64,000 nucleotides of DNA from Agromyces protaetiae. Its GTDB lineage: Bacteria; Actinomycetota; Actinomycetes; Actinomycetales; Microbacteriaceae. Below, one piece after another: positions 17,933-25,910 of the stretch. The notes below the pieces were generated by a model that was given only the letters and a program-made list of their open reading frames with translations, was not told where the DNA came from and searched no databases. Numbering within the stretch: the stretch's first letter is position 1; each line of letters begins with the position of its first letter. A program made the position numbers and the translations under genes. The stretch is from contig NZ_CP035491.1 of the NCBI RefSeq assembly GCF_004135405.1, positions 1,736,001 to 1,800,000 of the forward strand, given 5' to 3'.

Positions 17933-18670
17933 TCAGGAATGGGCGTCGTGTGTCGTCGTCGGCAGCCCTCGAGTCGACCCGTCGTGAGACGTGTCGGGTT
18001 GTCCCGAAGCCACGCGTCGCATGCCGGGATGCTCTGGCGCGAGCCTGGCAGGGCGTTCGGGGCCAGCGACGAGCAAGCCTTGGACCGTGCTCGACGACGT
18101 GGCGAACTTCAGGCGCCTGAGCTGTGAGGCTCTCGCGACAAGCTCGTCGGTGAACTCGTTGGCGAACGCCGCGAGCGCCCAATTGAGCTTGTGCATTTCG
18201 TCGGTCGCTTGAGGGAGCACGGACGGATCGGCGGTCGCGCGCCGAATCAAGCGCGTCGACCGGACGAAGCGGTAGTGAAGCGAACTGGCTCCGTCGACAT
18301 CGAAGTCGTCTGCGTAGTCCAGGAAGGCGAGAGCGGTCTTCGCCAAGGTGGATTCGAAGTCTGTTGTGGAACAGTCCGATACGGTTGTTCCAATTCGCGA
18401 CGATCACGGCATGCGCGTCGATTCGTTCCTGGAGCTCATGCTCAGACACTCCTCTGCGAGCGCCTGATTCCATTTGAACAACGCGAAGTACCGAGAATCC
18501 ACGAGAACGGTCAGCTCCTCGAAGATCGCGTTGAGGTCGGCATACGACTGCCCCGCTTGATCAAGCCGAACCTGGCGTTTCCACGCCCAGCGTTGAAACC
18601 ACGCGCCGAGGAACCCGCCGATGACCGTCGTCAGCACGAAAGTGAGTATCAGGGTCTGGATCTGATCCAC
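17933..18670 (-). pseudogene. Broken membrane-protein gene with at least two frameshifts
   Basis: A GTG at 18670 with the Shine-Dalgarno GGAGGAAG begins VDQIQTLILTFVLTTVIGG..., an N-terminal membrane helix followed by QRWAWKRQVRLDQAGQSYAD. Around 18440-18470 the sensible reading changes frame to RRGVSEHELQERIDAHAVIV and ANWNNRIGLFHNR, and around 18340-18360 it changes again to AKTALAFLDYADDFDVDGAS, ending at 17933. The three pieces abut in order and read like one soluble domain behind a membrane anchor, so I take this as one gene disrupted twice. The codon use is foreign. The family is unknown to me; a helical domain anchored in the membrane is all that can be seen. Confidence 0.6.
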
Positions 18671-18933
18671 TTGGCTTCCTCCGCGAGATCGGTGCTCTCC
18701 AGGATCGCGGCACACTCGCAGGCACGCAGCGCGCAACCGCGCGGTCATCGTTGGAAAACGGCCCGTCCTTCGTTGGTGCTACCCTGACTCTCGATAGCGC
18801 CTAGGGTTCCGGAGTCTCGACTCGCCTGGTCCGAGCGGCGCCACGGCCTCCGCCCGCGCGGGGTCGTCATCTGACAGGACAAAAGCCCGGAGGACCCGGT
18901 TCGTCGCGCCCGCGGCGAGCGGAAGGGTCCCGG
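18671..18933. other. Intergenic stretch upstream of the EamA gene
   Basis: It contains no gene. The part from about 18840 on regains the host composition, so the right edge of foreign DNA lies between 18.67 and 18.9 kb. TAGGGT at about 18803 is a possible -10 box for the transporter gene; GGAAGGG at about 18921 is its ribosome site. Confidence 0.4.
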
Positions 18934-19800
18934 ATGTCCGTCACCGCCGTCCTCCTCGTCCTCGGCGCGGCCGTCGCGCACTCGGCGTGGAACATCGTCG
19001 CCCACGGCGTCAGCCGCGCGGGGCTGCCGTTCCTCTGGTGCGGCTCGGTCGTGAGCACCCTGCTGTGGCTCCCGCTCGTGCCGCTGACGGGCGGCATCGG
19101 CGCCGGGGACATCCGCGGGTTCCTCATGGGCGTCGGGGTCTCGGCGGTGCTGCACCTCGGGTACATGCTCGTGCTGCAGCGCGGCTACGCCGTCGGCAGC
19201 CTGTCGACCGTCTACGCGACGGCGCGCGGCTCCGGGCCGCTGCTGACCGTGGTGGTCGCGGTGCTCGCGCTCGGGGAGCGGCCCTCGCCGGCGGCACTCG
19301 TCGGGGTGGCGGCGATCATCGCCGGAGTCGTCGCGATCGGGTTCGTCGACCGCGCGCCGCGCATCGGCGGCCGTCGCGGGGTCGATCCGGCGATCGTCTT
19401 CGGGCTCCTCACGGGCGTCGCGATCGCGGCCTACACGCTGTGGGACGCGCACGCGCTCCGCACCTGGAGCATCTCGCCGGTCGCCTACATGGTCGGGTGC
19501 ACGGCCCTCGAGGTGCCGCTGTTCACCGCGCTGCTCGGGCGCAGGCTTCCGCAGGTCGTGCCCTTCGCGCGGCGGGAGTGGCGCCGGCTGCTCGTGTTCG
19601 GGTTCCTGTCGCCGCTCTCGTACATCCTCGTGCTCGTCGCCGTCACGATCGCCCCGGTCGCGCTCGTCGCGCCGATGCGCGAGGTGAGCGTCGTTCTCGT
19701 GAGCCTCTTCGGCGCGCTCGTGCTGCGCGAGGGGCGGCCGGGCGCGCGGCTCGTCGCGTCGGGCGTCGTCGTCGCGGGGATCGCGCTCCTCGCGGTGTAG
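18934..19800 (+). CDS. EamA/DMT-family transporter
   Basis: 288 residues, almost entirely hydrophobic, with about ten membrane helices in two repeats, the layout of the drug/metabolite transporter superfamily. Typical features are the N-terminal AHSAWNIVAHGVSRAG, the GSLSTVYATARGSGPLLTVV helix of the first EamA unit, and LSYILVLVAVTIAPVALVAP with the following EVSVVLVSLFGALVLREG in the second. The substrate cannot be told; relatives export amino acids or other metabolites. The ATG has GGAAGGG seven nt upstream. It stands alone, between the foreign island and a bidirectional terminator. Confidence 0.88.
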   Translation: MSVTAVLLVLGAAVAHSAWNIVAHGVSRAGLPFLWCGSVVSTLLWLPLVPLTGGIGAGDIRGFLMGVGVSAVLHLGYMLVLQRGYAVGSLSTVYATARGSGPLLTVVVAVLALGERPSPAALVGVAAIIAGVVAIGFVDRAPRIGGRRGVDPAIVFGLLTGVAIAAYTLWDAHALRTWSISPVAYMVGCTALEVPLFTALLGRRLPQVVPFARREWRRLLVFGFLSPLSYILVLVAVTIAPVALVAPMREVSVVLVSLFGALVLREGRPGARLVASGVVVAGIALLAV

Positions 19801-19809
19801 CGCGAGCCC

Positions 19810-19863
19810 CGAGGCATCCTGAAACGACGAAGGATGCCTCGCGCCCACCGCGCGAGGCATCCT
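19810..19863. terminator. Bidirectional terminator made of three copies of one word
   Basis: GAGGCATCCT (19811-19820), AGGATGCCTC (19831-19840) and GAGGCATCCT (19854-19863) allow two exclusive hairpins: an 11-bp stem between the first two, or a 14-bp stem between 19831-19844 and 19850-19863. It separates two convergent genes. Confidence 0.75.
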
Positions 19864-19908
19864 CCGTGTCGTTCGCGCCCCCAGGGGCGTCTGTTCAGGG
19901 GCGTCCGC

Positions 19909-22620
19909 TCAGCCGATGACCTTCCAGGGGCCGTACTTCTGGGTCGGCGACGGGGCGGTGCCCGTCACCCACCACTGCGCCTGGTAGGTGACGCCCTGGT
20001 AGACGACCTTCTCGCCGCCGACGTAGACGGTCGCGGCGCTCCACGCGGGGACGCCGCCGGGGGTCGTGGGCGCGACGACCTCGCTCCACGGGCCGCCCGA
20101 CCCGCCGGGGGTCTGGCCGCGCGTCCACCAGAGGGCCTTGAAGGTGCGGCCCTGGAAGACGACGACGTCGCCGGTGTCGAAGATGCGCGTCGCGGTCCAG
20201 AGGTCGTGGCCGTCGGCGGCGATCGCGATCTCGGCCCACGCGCCGGACGTGTTCGAACCGGGCTTCTCGCCCTTCGTGTACCAGAGCGCCTCGAAGACCT
20301 TGCCGTCGACGCTCGCACGGTCGCCCGTGTTGTAGACGGTCGTCTTCGACCACGCGGCGGGCTTCGGCACGCCCTGGCCGCCGAGGCCGAGGTCGCACGA
20401 GATGCCGCCCGTGAAGAGCGCGTGGCCCTCGGTCGCGCTGCCCGGCCCTGCGCCGTAGATGCCGTCGTCCGACCAGACCGCGGCGCGGGTGCCCGCGACG
20501 CACGTCGAGGCCGGCGCGAGCGCGAAGCCCTCGATGTTGTTGTTCAGGAGGCCGGCGGGCTTCTCGTACGCGACATCCGGAACGATCGCGCCCGACGCGC
20601 CGACCTTCAGGAGCGTCGTCGTCACCCCGCACGTGTTGTCGCAGAGCGCCCAGATGCGCTGGGTGTCGGCGTCGAACTGCACGTCCATGACGTGCCCCAT
20701 CTTCGTGTCGACGACGGCCACGCGGTGGAACGTGCGGTCGCTGTTGAGCGCGTAGGCGTAGAGCTTGCCGTCGTTCTCGAGCGCCGCGAAGTAGAGGCCC
20801 GTGCCGTGCAGCGGGTACTCGTAGGGGCGGTAGGCCTTGCCGGTCGACTGGTCGACGAAGCCGTTCGCGACGAGGTAGGTGTCGGGCACGAACGTGACGC
20901 CCTCGAAGCCGAGGTTCGCCTCGGTCCTGTTCCCGGCGTGGAGCTCGGGGAACTCGGCCGTGAGGTTCCACTCGTCGGTCGCGACGAGCTGCGTGTCCGA
21001 CCGGGTCGGGTCGAACCGCAGGATCGAGTTGAGCGGGATGTCGTTCGCGGCGTTGTTGCGCTCGGTCGTGACGTACAGCGCACCGTCGGCGCCGATCGTG
21101 AGGCCCTCGGTGTCGGGCTGGTTCGACTGCGTGTCCGTGCTGCCGGGGAAGAAGATCTGCTTGCCGGCGCCCCAGCCGTTCGCCGTGTCGGGCACCCACA
21201 GGCCGCCCTGGTTCACGAGGCGGTAGATCCAGCTCTTGTTCTTGACCGAGTAGAGGACGTTCGGGTTCGACGGGTCGAAGACGAGGCCGCTGACATCGCG
21301 GCCCTCGGGGCCGGTCGCGGTCGTCCACGCGCACTGCGCGTCGGCGACGGCGACGGTCGCGCTGCCGGGCCAGGCGACGGGCGCGAGCGCTCCGGCCGGC
21401 AGGGTGCCGGAGCCCGAGGGACCCTCGGGCTCGCACGGCAGCGTCGGCACCGGGTTGTCGGCCGGGTTCTCGAGGATCGTCTCGCAGGCTTCGGCATTGG
21501 ATGCCCCGAAGCTCTTGCCTGCGACCGACACGAACCCGCCCGTGCCGTCGGGGCAACGGGCGAAGGCGCCCGCGCCGAACCCGTTGGTCTCGTCGGTGCC
21601 GGCTTCGCCGCCCGTGTACTCGACCGAGTCGACGAGCGTGCCGGCTGCGCCGTTCGCGCCGTCGGGAAGGTACACCTTGACGGCGTCGCCGCCGCTGCCG
21701 AGCCCCTTCGTGGACGAGAAGTAGACGTAGCCGTGCGCGGGGATCACGGTCGTCGCCGCGCCGCCCGCGAGCTTCGCCGCGAACGCCGTCGCACTCGCCG
21801 CCGCGCCGCTGTCGGTCTGCAGCCAGCCCGTCAGGTCGACGTCGGCGTCGCCCGTGTTGACGAGCTCGACGGCGTCGCCGACGGGGTTGTTCGGGTTGTC
21901 GGACGAGATCTCGTTGATCTTGACGTGCTGCCAGGCGGAGCCCGGGTCGGTCGGGTCTGTGGGGTCGGTCGGGTCGGTGCCCTCGCCCGCGAACCGGCTC
22001 GTGCCGGGCGAGCCGATCGCGCCGACGGTCGACGTCCACGAGCCCTCGGCGTCGCCGACGGCCGAGAACTTCCACTGCGACGCGTTGTTCGCGCCGAGCG
22101 CCGCCGCGTCGTTCGGCACGCCCGAGACGCCGACCGTGCGGGGGCCCTTGACCGCACCGGTGCCGTCGTCGTCGTAGGTGAGCCGGTCGACGAGGTTCGC
22201 GACCTCGTCGGGTCCGTCGAAGATGTTGATCTCGTCGGCGCGGCCGAGGTTCACCGTGTTGCCGGCGAGGATCTTCACCGAGGCATCCAGCGCCCACTCG
22301 GCGCGGAACGCGGCATCCGTCGACTCGGTGATGATCGCCGACTCGCCGACCGCGAGCGTGCCGAGGCTGTCGAGCGGAACCGTGCCCGGGTCGGCGCTGT
22401 CGTCGTCGAACGACCAGCCGGTGAAGCTCACGGGAGCGGTGCCGAGGTTCGTGAGCTCGATGAACTCGCCCTTGCCGGCGGAAGGGTTGTACATCCATTC
22501 GGTGATGGTGACGCCTGACGTGGAGTCGGCGTGGGCCGCGATGGGCAGCGAGACGGCGAGCGCGCCGACGACGGCGGTCGCGGCCAGACCGGCGATGGTC
22601 CGGGAGGTGTGAGGTCGCAT
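19909..22620 (-). CDS. Secreted lamin-tail / beta-propeller / carbohydrate-binding protein
   Basis: 903 residues with a Sec signal peptide (about 1-31, ending AAHADS). Two lamin-tail domains follow: about 35-200 (TITEWMYNPSAGKGEFIELTN) and about 235-370 (KINEISSDNPNNPVGDAVEL), joined by a DPTDPTDPTDP linker. Residues ~400-740 form an SdiA-regulated/esterase-like beta-propeller (EGLTIGADGALYVTTERNN, LGFEGVTFVPDTYL, NNNIEGFALAP). The C-terminus has three tandem chitin/cellulose-binding type modules (about 750-903), each with WSxxxVYxxGDxVxxxGxxxxAxWWT-like spacing. It is probably extracellular and binds polysaccharide, possibly with nuclease- or phosphatase-associated lamin-tail function; no catalytic centre is obvious. 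Minus-strand TAGCTT eight nt upstream could drive it. Confidence 0.82.
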   Translation of the reverse strand: MRPHTSRTIAGLAATAVVGALAVSLPIAAHADSTSGVTITEWMYNPSAGKGEFIELTNLGTAPVSFTGWSFDDDSADPGTVPLDSLGTLAVGESAIITESTDAAFRAEWALDASVKILAGNTVNLGRADEINIFDGPDEVANLVDRLTYDDDGTGAVKGPRTVGVSGVPNDAAALGANNASQWKFSAVGDAEGSWTSTVGAIGSPGTSRFAGEGTDPTDPTDPTDPGSAWQHVKINEISSDNPNNPVGDAVELVNTGDADVDLTGWLQTDSGAAASATAFAAKLAGGAATTVIPAHGYVYFSSTKGLGSGGDAVKVYLPDGANGAAGTLVDSVEYTGGEAGTDETNGFGAGAFARCPDGTGGFVSVAGKSFGASNAEACETILENPADNPVPTLPCEPEGPSGSGTLPAGALAPVAWPGSATVAVADAQCAWTTATGPEGRDVSGLVFDPSNPNVLYSVKNKSWIYRLVNQGGLWVPDTANGWGAGKQIFFPGSTDTQSNQPDTEGLTIGADGALYVTTERNNAANDIPLNSILRFDPTRSDTQLVATDEWNLTAEFPELHAGNRTEANLGFEGVTFVPDTYLVANGFVDQSTGKAYRPYEYPLHGTGLYFAALENDGKLYAYALNSDRTFHRVAVVDTKMGHVMDVQFDADTQRIWALCDNTCGVTTTLLKVGASGAIVPDVAYEKPAGLLNNNIEGFALAPASTCVAGTRAAVWSDDGIYGAGPGSATEGHALFTGGISCDLGLGGQGVPKPAAWSKTTVYNTGDRASVDGKVFEALWYTKGEKPGSNTSGAWAEIAIAADGHDLWTATRIFDTGDVVVFQGRTFKALWWTRGQTPGGSGGPWSEVVAPTTPGGVPAWSAATVYVGGEKVVYQGVTYQAQWWVTGTAPSPTQKYGPWKVIG

Positions 22621-22725
22621 GGAACCGAAAGCTAACGATCCCGTGCATACGCGGCGTGAACCGGGGGCTGAACGAGTGGTGAACGGCGGCGCGTCGGAGC
22701 GGGCGGGTCGCGCGGGTCGGGTGCC

Positions 22726-23190
22726 TTAGGCGCCGACTCGTGCGGGCGTGAGCACGACGACCGGGATCGCCCGAGTCGTGCGCTGCTGATACCCGTTGTA
22801 GCGGTTCCGGTTGCCCGGCATGTCGTTCGCGACCTTCCAGAGGCGCGCGTAGTCGGCGTCGTCGGGCGTGACGCCGCGCGCGGTCGCGCGGAATCGGCGC
22901 GGGCCGACGTTGACCTCGACCTGGGGGTGGGCCTTGAGATTGAAGTACCAGCCGGGCGACGCCGGGGCGCCGCCCTTCGAGGCCACGACGATGTAATCGT
23001 CGCCGTCGCGCGTGTACGCGAGCGAGTTCGAACGCTGCGCGCCCGTCTTCGCGCCGACCGTGTGGAGGATGAGCGTCTTCGGCCCGCCCGGGAAGTGATG
23101 GCCGATCCGCCCGTTCGTGCCGCGGTAGATCTTGTCGTGCAGGCGCAGCATCGGCACGCCGACGTACTTCTCGAACGGGGGCATCGTCAT
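22726..23190 (-). CDS. Deazaflavin (F420)-dependent nitroreductase family protein
   Basis: 154 residues if begun at the ATG at 23190 (MTMPPFEKYVGVPMLR); an in-frame ATG at 23217 is possible. It matches the split beta-barrel family of Ddn-like enzymes: RIGHHFPGGPKTLILHTVGAKTG near the N-terminus, then RSNSLAYTRDGDDYIVVASKGG, SPGWYFNLKAHPQVEV and the C-terminal RYNGYQQRTTRAIPVVVL. Such proteins bind F420 (or F420-like deazaflavin, sometimes heme or FAD) and reduce nitro or quinone compounds. Another possible F420-type enzyme pair lies at 51.7-53.6 kb. It is divergent from the GAP-family gene. Confidence 0.87.
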   Translation of the reverse strand: MTMPPFEKYVGVPMLRLHDKIYRGTNGRIGHHFPGGPKTLILHTVGAKTGAQRSNSLAYTRDGDDYIVVASKGGAPASPGWYFNLKAHPQVEVNVGPRRFRATARGVTPDDADYARLWKVANDMPGNRNRYNGYQQRTTRAIPVVVLTPARVGA

Positions 23191-23260
23191 ACCGACAGTC
23201 TCGTGCGGTCGAGGCATCCGGCGCCAGCGCGCAGCCGCGGCGCACCGCTACGCTGACCCC

Positions 23261-23971
23261 ATGTCCGCCGAGTCGGCCGCCCCCATGCTGCTGCACGTGC
23301 TGCCGCTCGCGGCGGGCGCGGCGGTGAGCCCGGCGCTCCTCGGCGCGAGCCTCGAGATCCTCGCGGGCTTCCCGAAGCGCGGCAAGCGGCTCCTCTTGGC
23401 CTACCTCACCGGCGCGGCGGTCGTCGTGGCGGCCGTCATCGTGCTCGCGACGGCGCTGCCGCGTCGGGCCGCGCCGACGGGGGCGAAGGTCGTCGACGAC
23501 GTGTTCTCGCTCGTGCTCGCGGGGCTGCTCGTGGTCATCGCGGGCGTGCTCGCGCTCCGGCGGCCGAGGAAGGCCGCCCAGGGCGCCGGCACCGCGGGCG
23601 GCGCGGGCGGCGACTCGCGCTTCGCGCGACTGCGTACGTCGAAGTGGGCGGTCCCGGGCGTCGCGGCGCTCGGCGTCGTCATGACGGTGACGGATGTCTC
23701 CTCGCTCGTCCTCGTGCTCGCGGGCGCGCGCGAGGTGGCGTCGGCGGATGCCCCGGCGCTCGCCGCAGCGGTCGGCTACCTCCTGCTCGTCGTCGGAGCA
23801 CTGCTCCCGATCGTGCTGCCGCTCGCGTGGGTGCTCGTCGACCCGAACGCCGCGTCGCGCGGACTCGGACGGGTCAACGCGTTCGTCTCGAAGCGCGGGC
23901 GCGTGCTCGGCATCGTCGTGTGCCTCGTCACTGCGGCGTACCTCGTCGCCCGCGGACTGGGATGGGTCTAG
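23261..23971 (+). CDS. GAP-family (Sap-like) membrane protein
   Basis: 236 residues with about six membrane helices (starting MLLHVLPLAAGAAVSPALLG). A central soluble loop with GTAGGAGGDSRFARLRTSKW separates the two halves, as in the GAP/SfLAP family of actinobacterial membrane proteins associated with glycopeptidolipid or other exported lipids. TACGCT at 23249-23254 lies six nt before the ATG, giving a leaderless start. The last ~40 bases, coding for TAAYLVARGLGWV, are found again in altered form at 29644, on the far side of the RCC1/Tat cassette. Substrate unknown. Confidence 0.82.
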   Translation: MSAESAAPMLLHVLPLAAGAAVSPALLGASLEILAGFPKRGKRLLLAYLTGAAVVVAAVIVLATALPRRAAPTGAKVVDDVFSLVLAGLLVVIAGVLALRRPRKAAQGAGTAGGAGGDSRFARLRTSKWAVPGVAALGVVMTVTDVSSLVLVLAGAREVASADAPALAAAVGYLLLVVGALLPIVLPLAWVLVDPNAASRGLGRVNAFVSKRGRVLGIVVCLVTAAYLVARGLGWV

Positions 23972-24071
23972 GAATCTCGGCGCCTGCCCTCCCGTTCCGC
24001 GAGCGCTCCTGCTAGGGTCCGGGTACGACGATCACCCCACCCGCTCACTCGAACTCGGTGCTGGGAGTCCG

Positions 24072-25907
24072 ATGCAGAGTAGTGCCCCCCGACTCACCCG
24101 TGCGCTGCTGGCGTGCGTGCTCGTCGCCGCCGGCTCCCTCGCCACCTCCGCTGCGGGAGCGGTCTCCGCGTCCGCCGATGCGCCCAGCTCGGGCTTCGCC
24201 TGGGGCGCGGGCTCCGCGGGGGCGCTGGGCACAGGCACCGTCGCCCATGCGCTCGCCCCGGTGCCGGTCGAACTCCCGACGGGGACGGTGGAGGTCGCGG
24301 CCGGTGCCACCTCCGCCTACGCGGTGACAGAGCGGGGCGAGGTCTACGCGTGGGGGGCGAACGACCGGGGAGGTCTCGGCGACGGGACGACCGTCGATCG
24401 GCTCCGCCCGGTCGCCGTCGCGTTTCCCGACGGCGTGCGGGTCGTCGACGTCGACGTGACGGGCGACCATGTGCTCGCGCTCGACGACGCCGGCGGCGTG
24501 TGGGCTTGGGGCCTGAACCACCGCGGACAGCTCGGCGTGACCGACACGACCGACCGCTCGTCGCCGACGGCGGTCGCGATCCCCGGACGAGCGACCGCGA
24601 TCGCGGCGGGTCGAGACCACAGCATCGCGCTCCTCGACGACGGCACGGTGCTCGCGTGGGGCGACAACGCCGTCGGCCAGCTCGGGATCGGCGTGCTCGA
24701 GGGCCGGACGCAGCCCGCGGTCGCGATGCCCGCGGGGTCGGGAGTGATCGCCGTCGCGGCGGGCGACGCGTTCGGCGCGGCGCTCCGCTCGAACGGGACG
24801 GTCCTCGTGTGGGGGGACGGCCGGATGACCGGGGGTGTCGCGATGCCGGTCGCGGCGGACGTCGCCCAGGCCACGGGCGTCATCGAGATCGCCGCAGGCG
24901 GGTCGCATCTGCTCGCCCTCACCCGCTCGGGGAAGGTCCTCGCGTGGGGGAGCGACGAGCACGGGCAGCTCGGCATCGCGCCCGACGCATCCCGGCTCGA
25001 AGGCCCCGCGTCGAGCACGACGGCACCGGTGACCGTCGACCTCTCGGACGTCGTCGCGGTGAGCGCGGGCGGCGGTTCCTCGCTCGCCCTCACGAAGGAC
25101 GGACGCCTGTGGACGTGGGGGGAGAACGACTTCGGCCAGCTCGGCGACGGCACGAAGCAAGACCGCCCGACCCCCGAGCCGGTCGCGGCGCTCGCCGGCG
25201 CCGACATCACCGCGGTCGACGCCGGCGCGGACTCGGTCGCCGTCCTCGTCGAGCGGGGTCCGCTCGTGCGGCTCGCGCTGAGCCCCGCCGACGCGACCGT
25301 CACCGTCGGCGCCCCGCAGACGTTCACGGTGTCCGGGGCGGACGCCTTCGGCAACGACCTGGGATCGGCGTCGGCGACGCTCACTCTCGACGGCGCGCCG
25401 TGCGACGGCCTCACGTGCACGCCCACCGAGGTCGGAGTCCACGTCGTCTCGGCGCTCCTGTCGGCGCTGTCGGGGCCCGAGGCGGCGGGCGGTGCGAACG
25501 TGACGGGCGCGAGCGGGACCGGTCCGGGCGTCGTGCTCGCGTCGGTCGTGCGGGCGGCCGGCCCGGCCCCGGCCGCGGCCGCGGCGGCTGCGCAGCCGAC
25601 GATCACGGGTGAGACGCTCCTGACCGCGGTTCCGGCGGAGGACGGCGGCCCCGGCGGTCCAGGCGACGGGTCGGGCGACGACGGCGGCACGGGCACGCCG
25701 GGCTCGGGCGGCACGAGCAGCGGGGCGGCGAGCGGAGGCGGGTTCCTGGGGCTCACGGGAACCGAGATCGGCGGGCTCGTCGTCGTCGGAATCGCGCTCC
25801 TCGCTGCGGGCGCGACCTTGTTCGCAGTCGGCCGCCGGCGCCGCGCGGCCACCGCCGACGCGAACGGCGAAGGTTCCGCGAGCGCAGCGCGAAGCGAGAA
25901 GGAGTGA
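24072..25907 (+). CDS. Secreted, membrane/wall-anchored RCC1-repeat protein
   Basis: 611 residues. Signal peptide about 1-36 (LLACVLVAAGSLATSAAGAV), then seven RCC1-type repeats to about residue 395, recognisable by recurring WGxNxxGQLG motifs (AWGANDRGGLGDGTT, WGLNHRGQLG, WGDNAVGQLGIG, WGSDEHGQLGI, WGENDFGQLGDGT). These fold as a beta-propeller. An Ig-like segment (about 400-460, VTVGAPQTFTVSGADAFGND) and a Gly/Ser-rich spacer follow, then a C-terminal anchor: LGLTGTE, a hydrophobic helix and RRRRA, resembling a sortase-sorted or simple membrane-anchored tail. It ends 3 nt before the Tat-exported protein gene and is surely co-transcribed. A TAGGGT box at 24013 gives a 5' leader of ~47 nt. 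Partner or ligand unknown. Confidence 0.85.
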   Translation: MQSSAPRLTRALLACVLVAAGSLATSAAGAVSASADAPSSGFAWGAGSAGALGTGTVAHALAPVPVELPTGTVEVAAGATSAYAVTERGEVYAWGANDRGGLGDGTTVDRLRPVAVAFPDGVRVVDVDVTGDHVLALDDAGGVWAWGLNHRGQLGVTDTTDRSSPTAVAIPGRATAIAAGRDHSIALLDDGTVLAWGDNAVGQLGIGVLEGRTQPAVAMPAGSGVIAVAAGDAFGAALRSNGTVLVWGDGRMTGGVAMPVAADVAQATGVIEIAAGGSHLLALTRSGKVLAWGSDEHGQLGIAPDASRLEGPASSTTAPVTVDLSDVVAVSAGGGSSLALTKDGRLWTWGENDFGQLGDGTKQDRPTPEPVAALAGADITAVDAGADSVAVLVERGPLVRLALSPADATVTVGAPQTFTVSGADAFGNDLGSASATLTLDGAPCDGLTCTPTEVGVHVVSALLSALSGPEAAGGANVTGASGTGPGVVLASVVRAAGPAPAAAAAAAQPTITGETLLTAVPAEDGGPGGPGDGSGDDGGTGTPGSGGTSSGAASGGGFLGLTGTEIGGLVVVGIALLAAGATLFAVGRRRRAATADANGEGSASAARSEKE

Positions 25908-25910
25908 CGG

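Noticed and set aside
17542-18120. A 192-codon frame after the P-loop ATPase
   Set aside because: It crosses the attachment repeat, has no ribosome site, and opposes the sensible pieces of the broken gene on the other strand.
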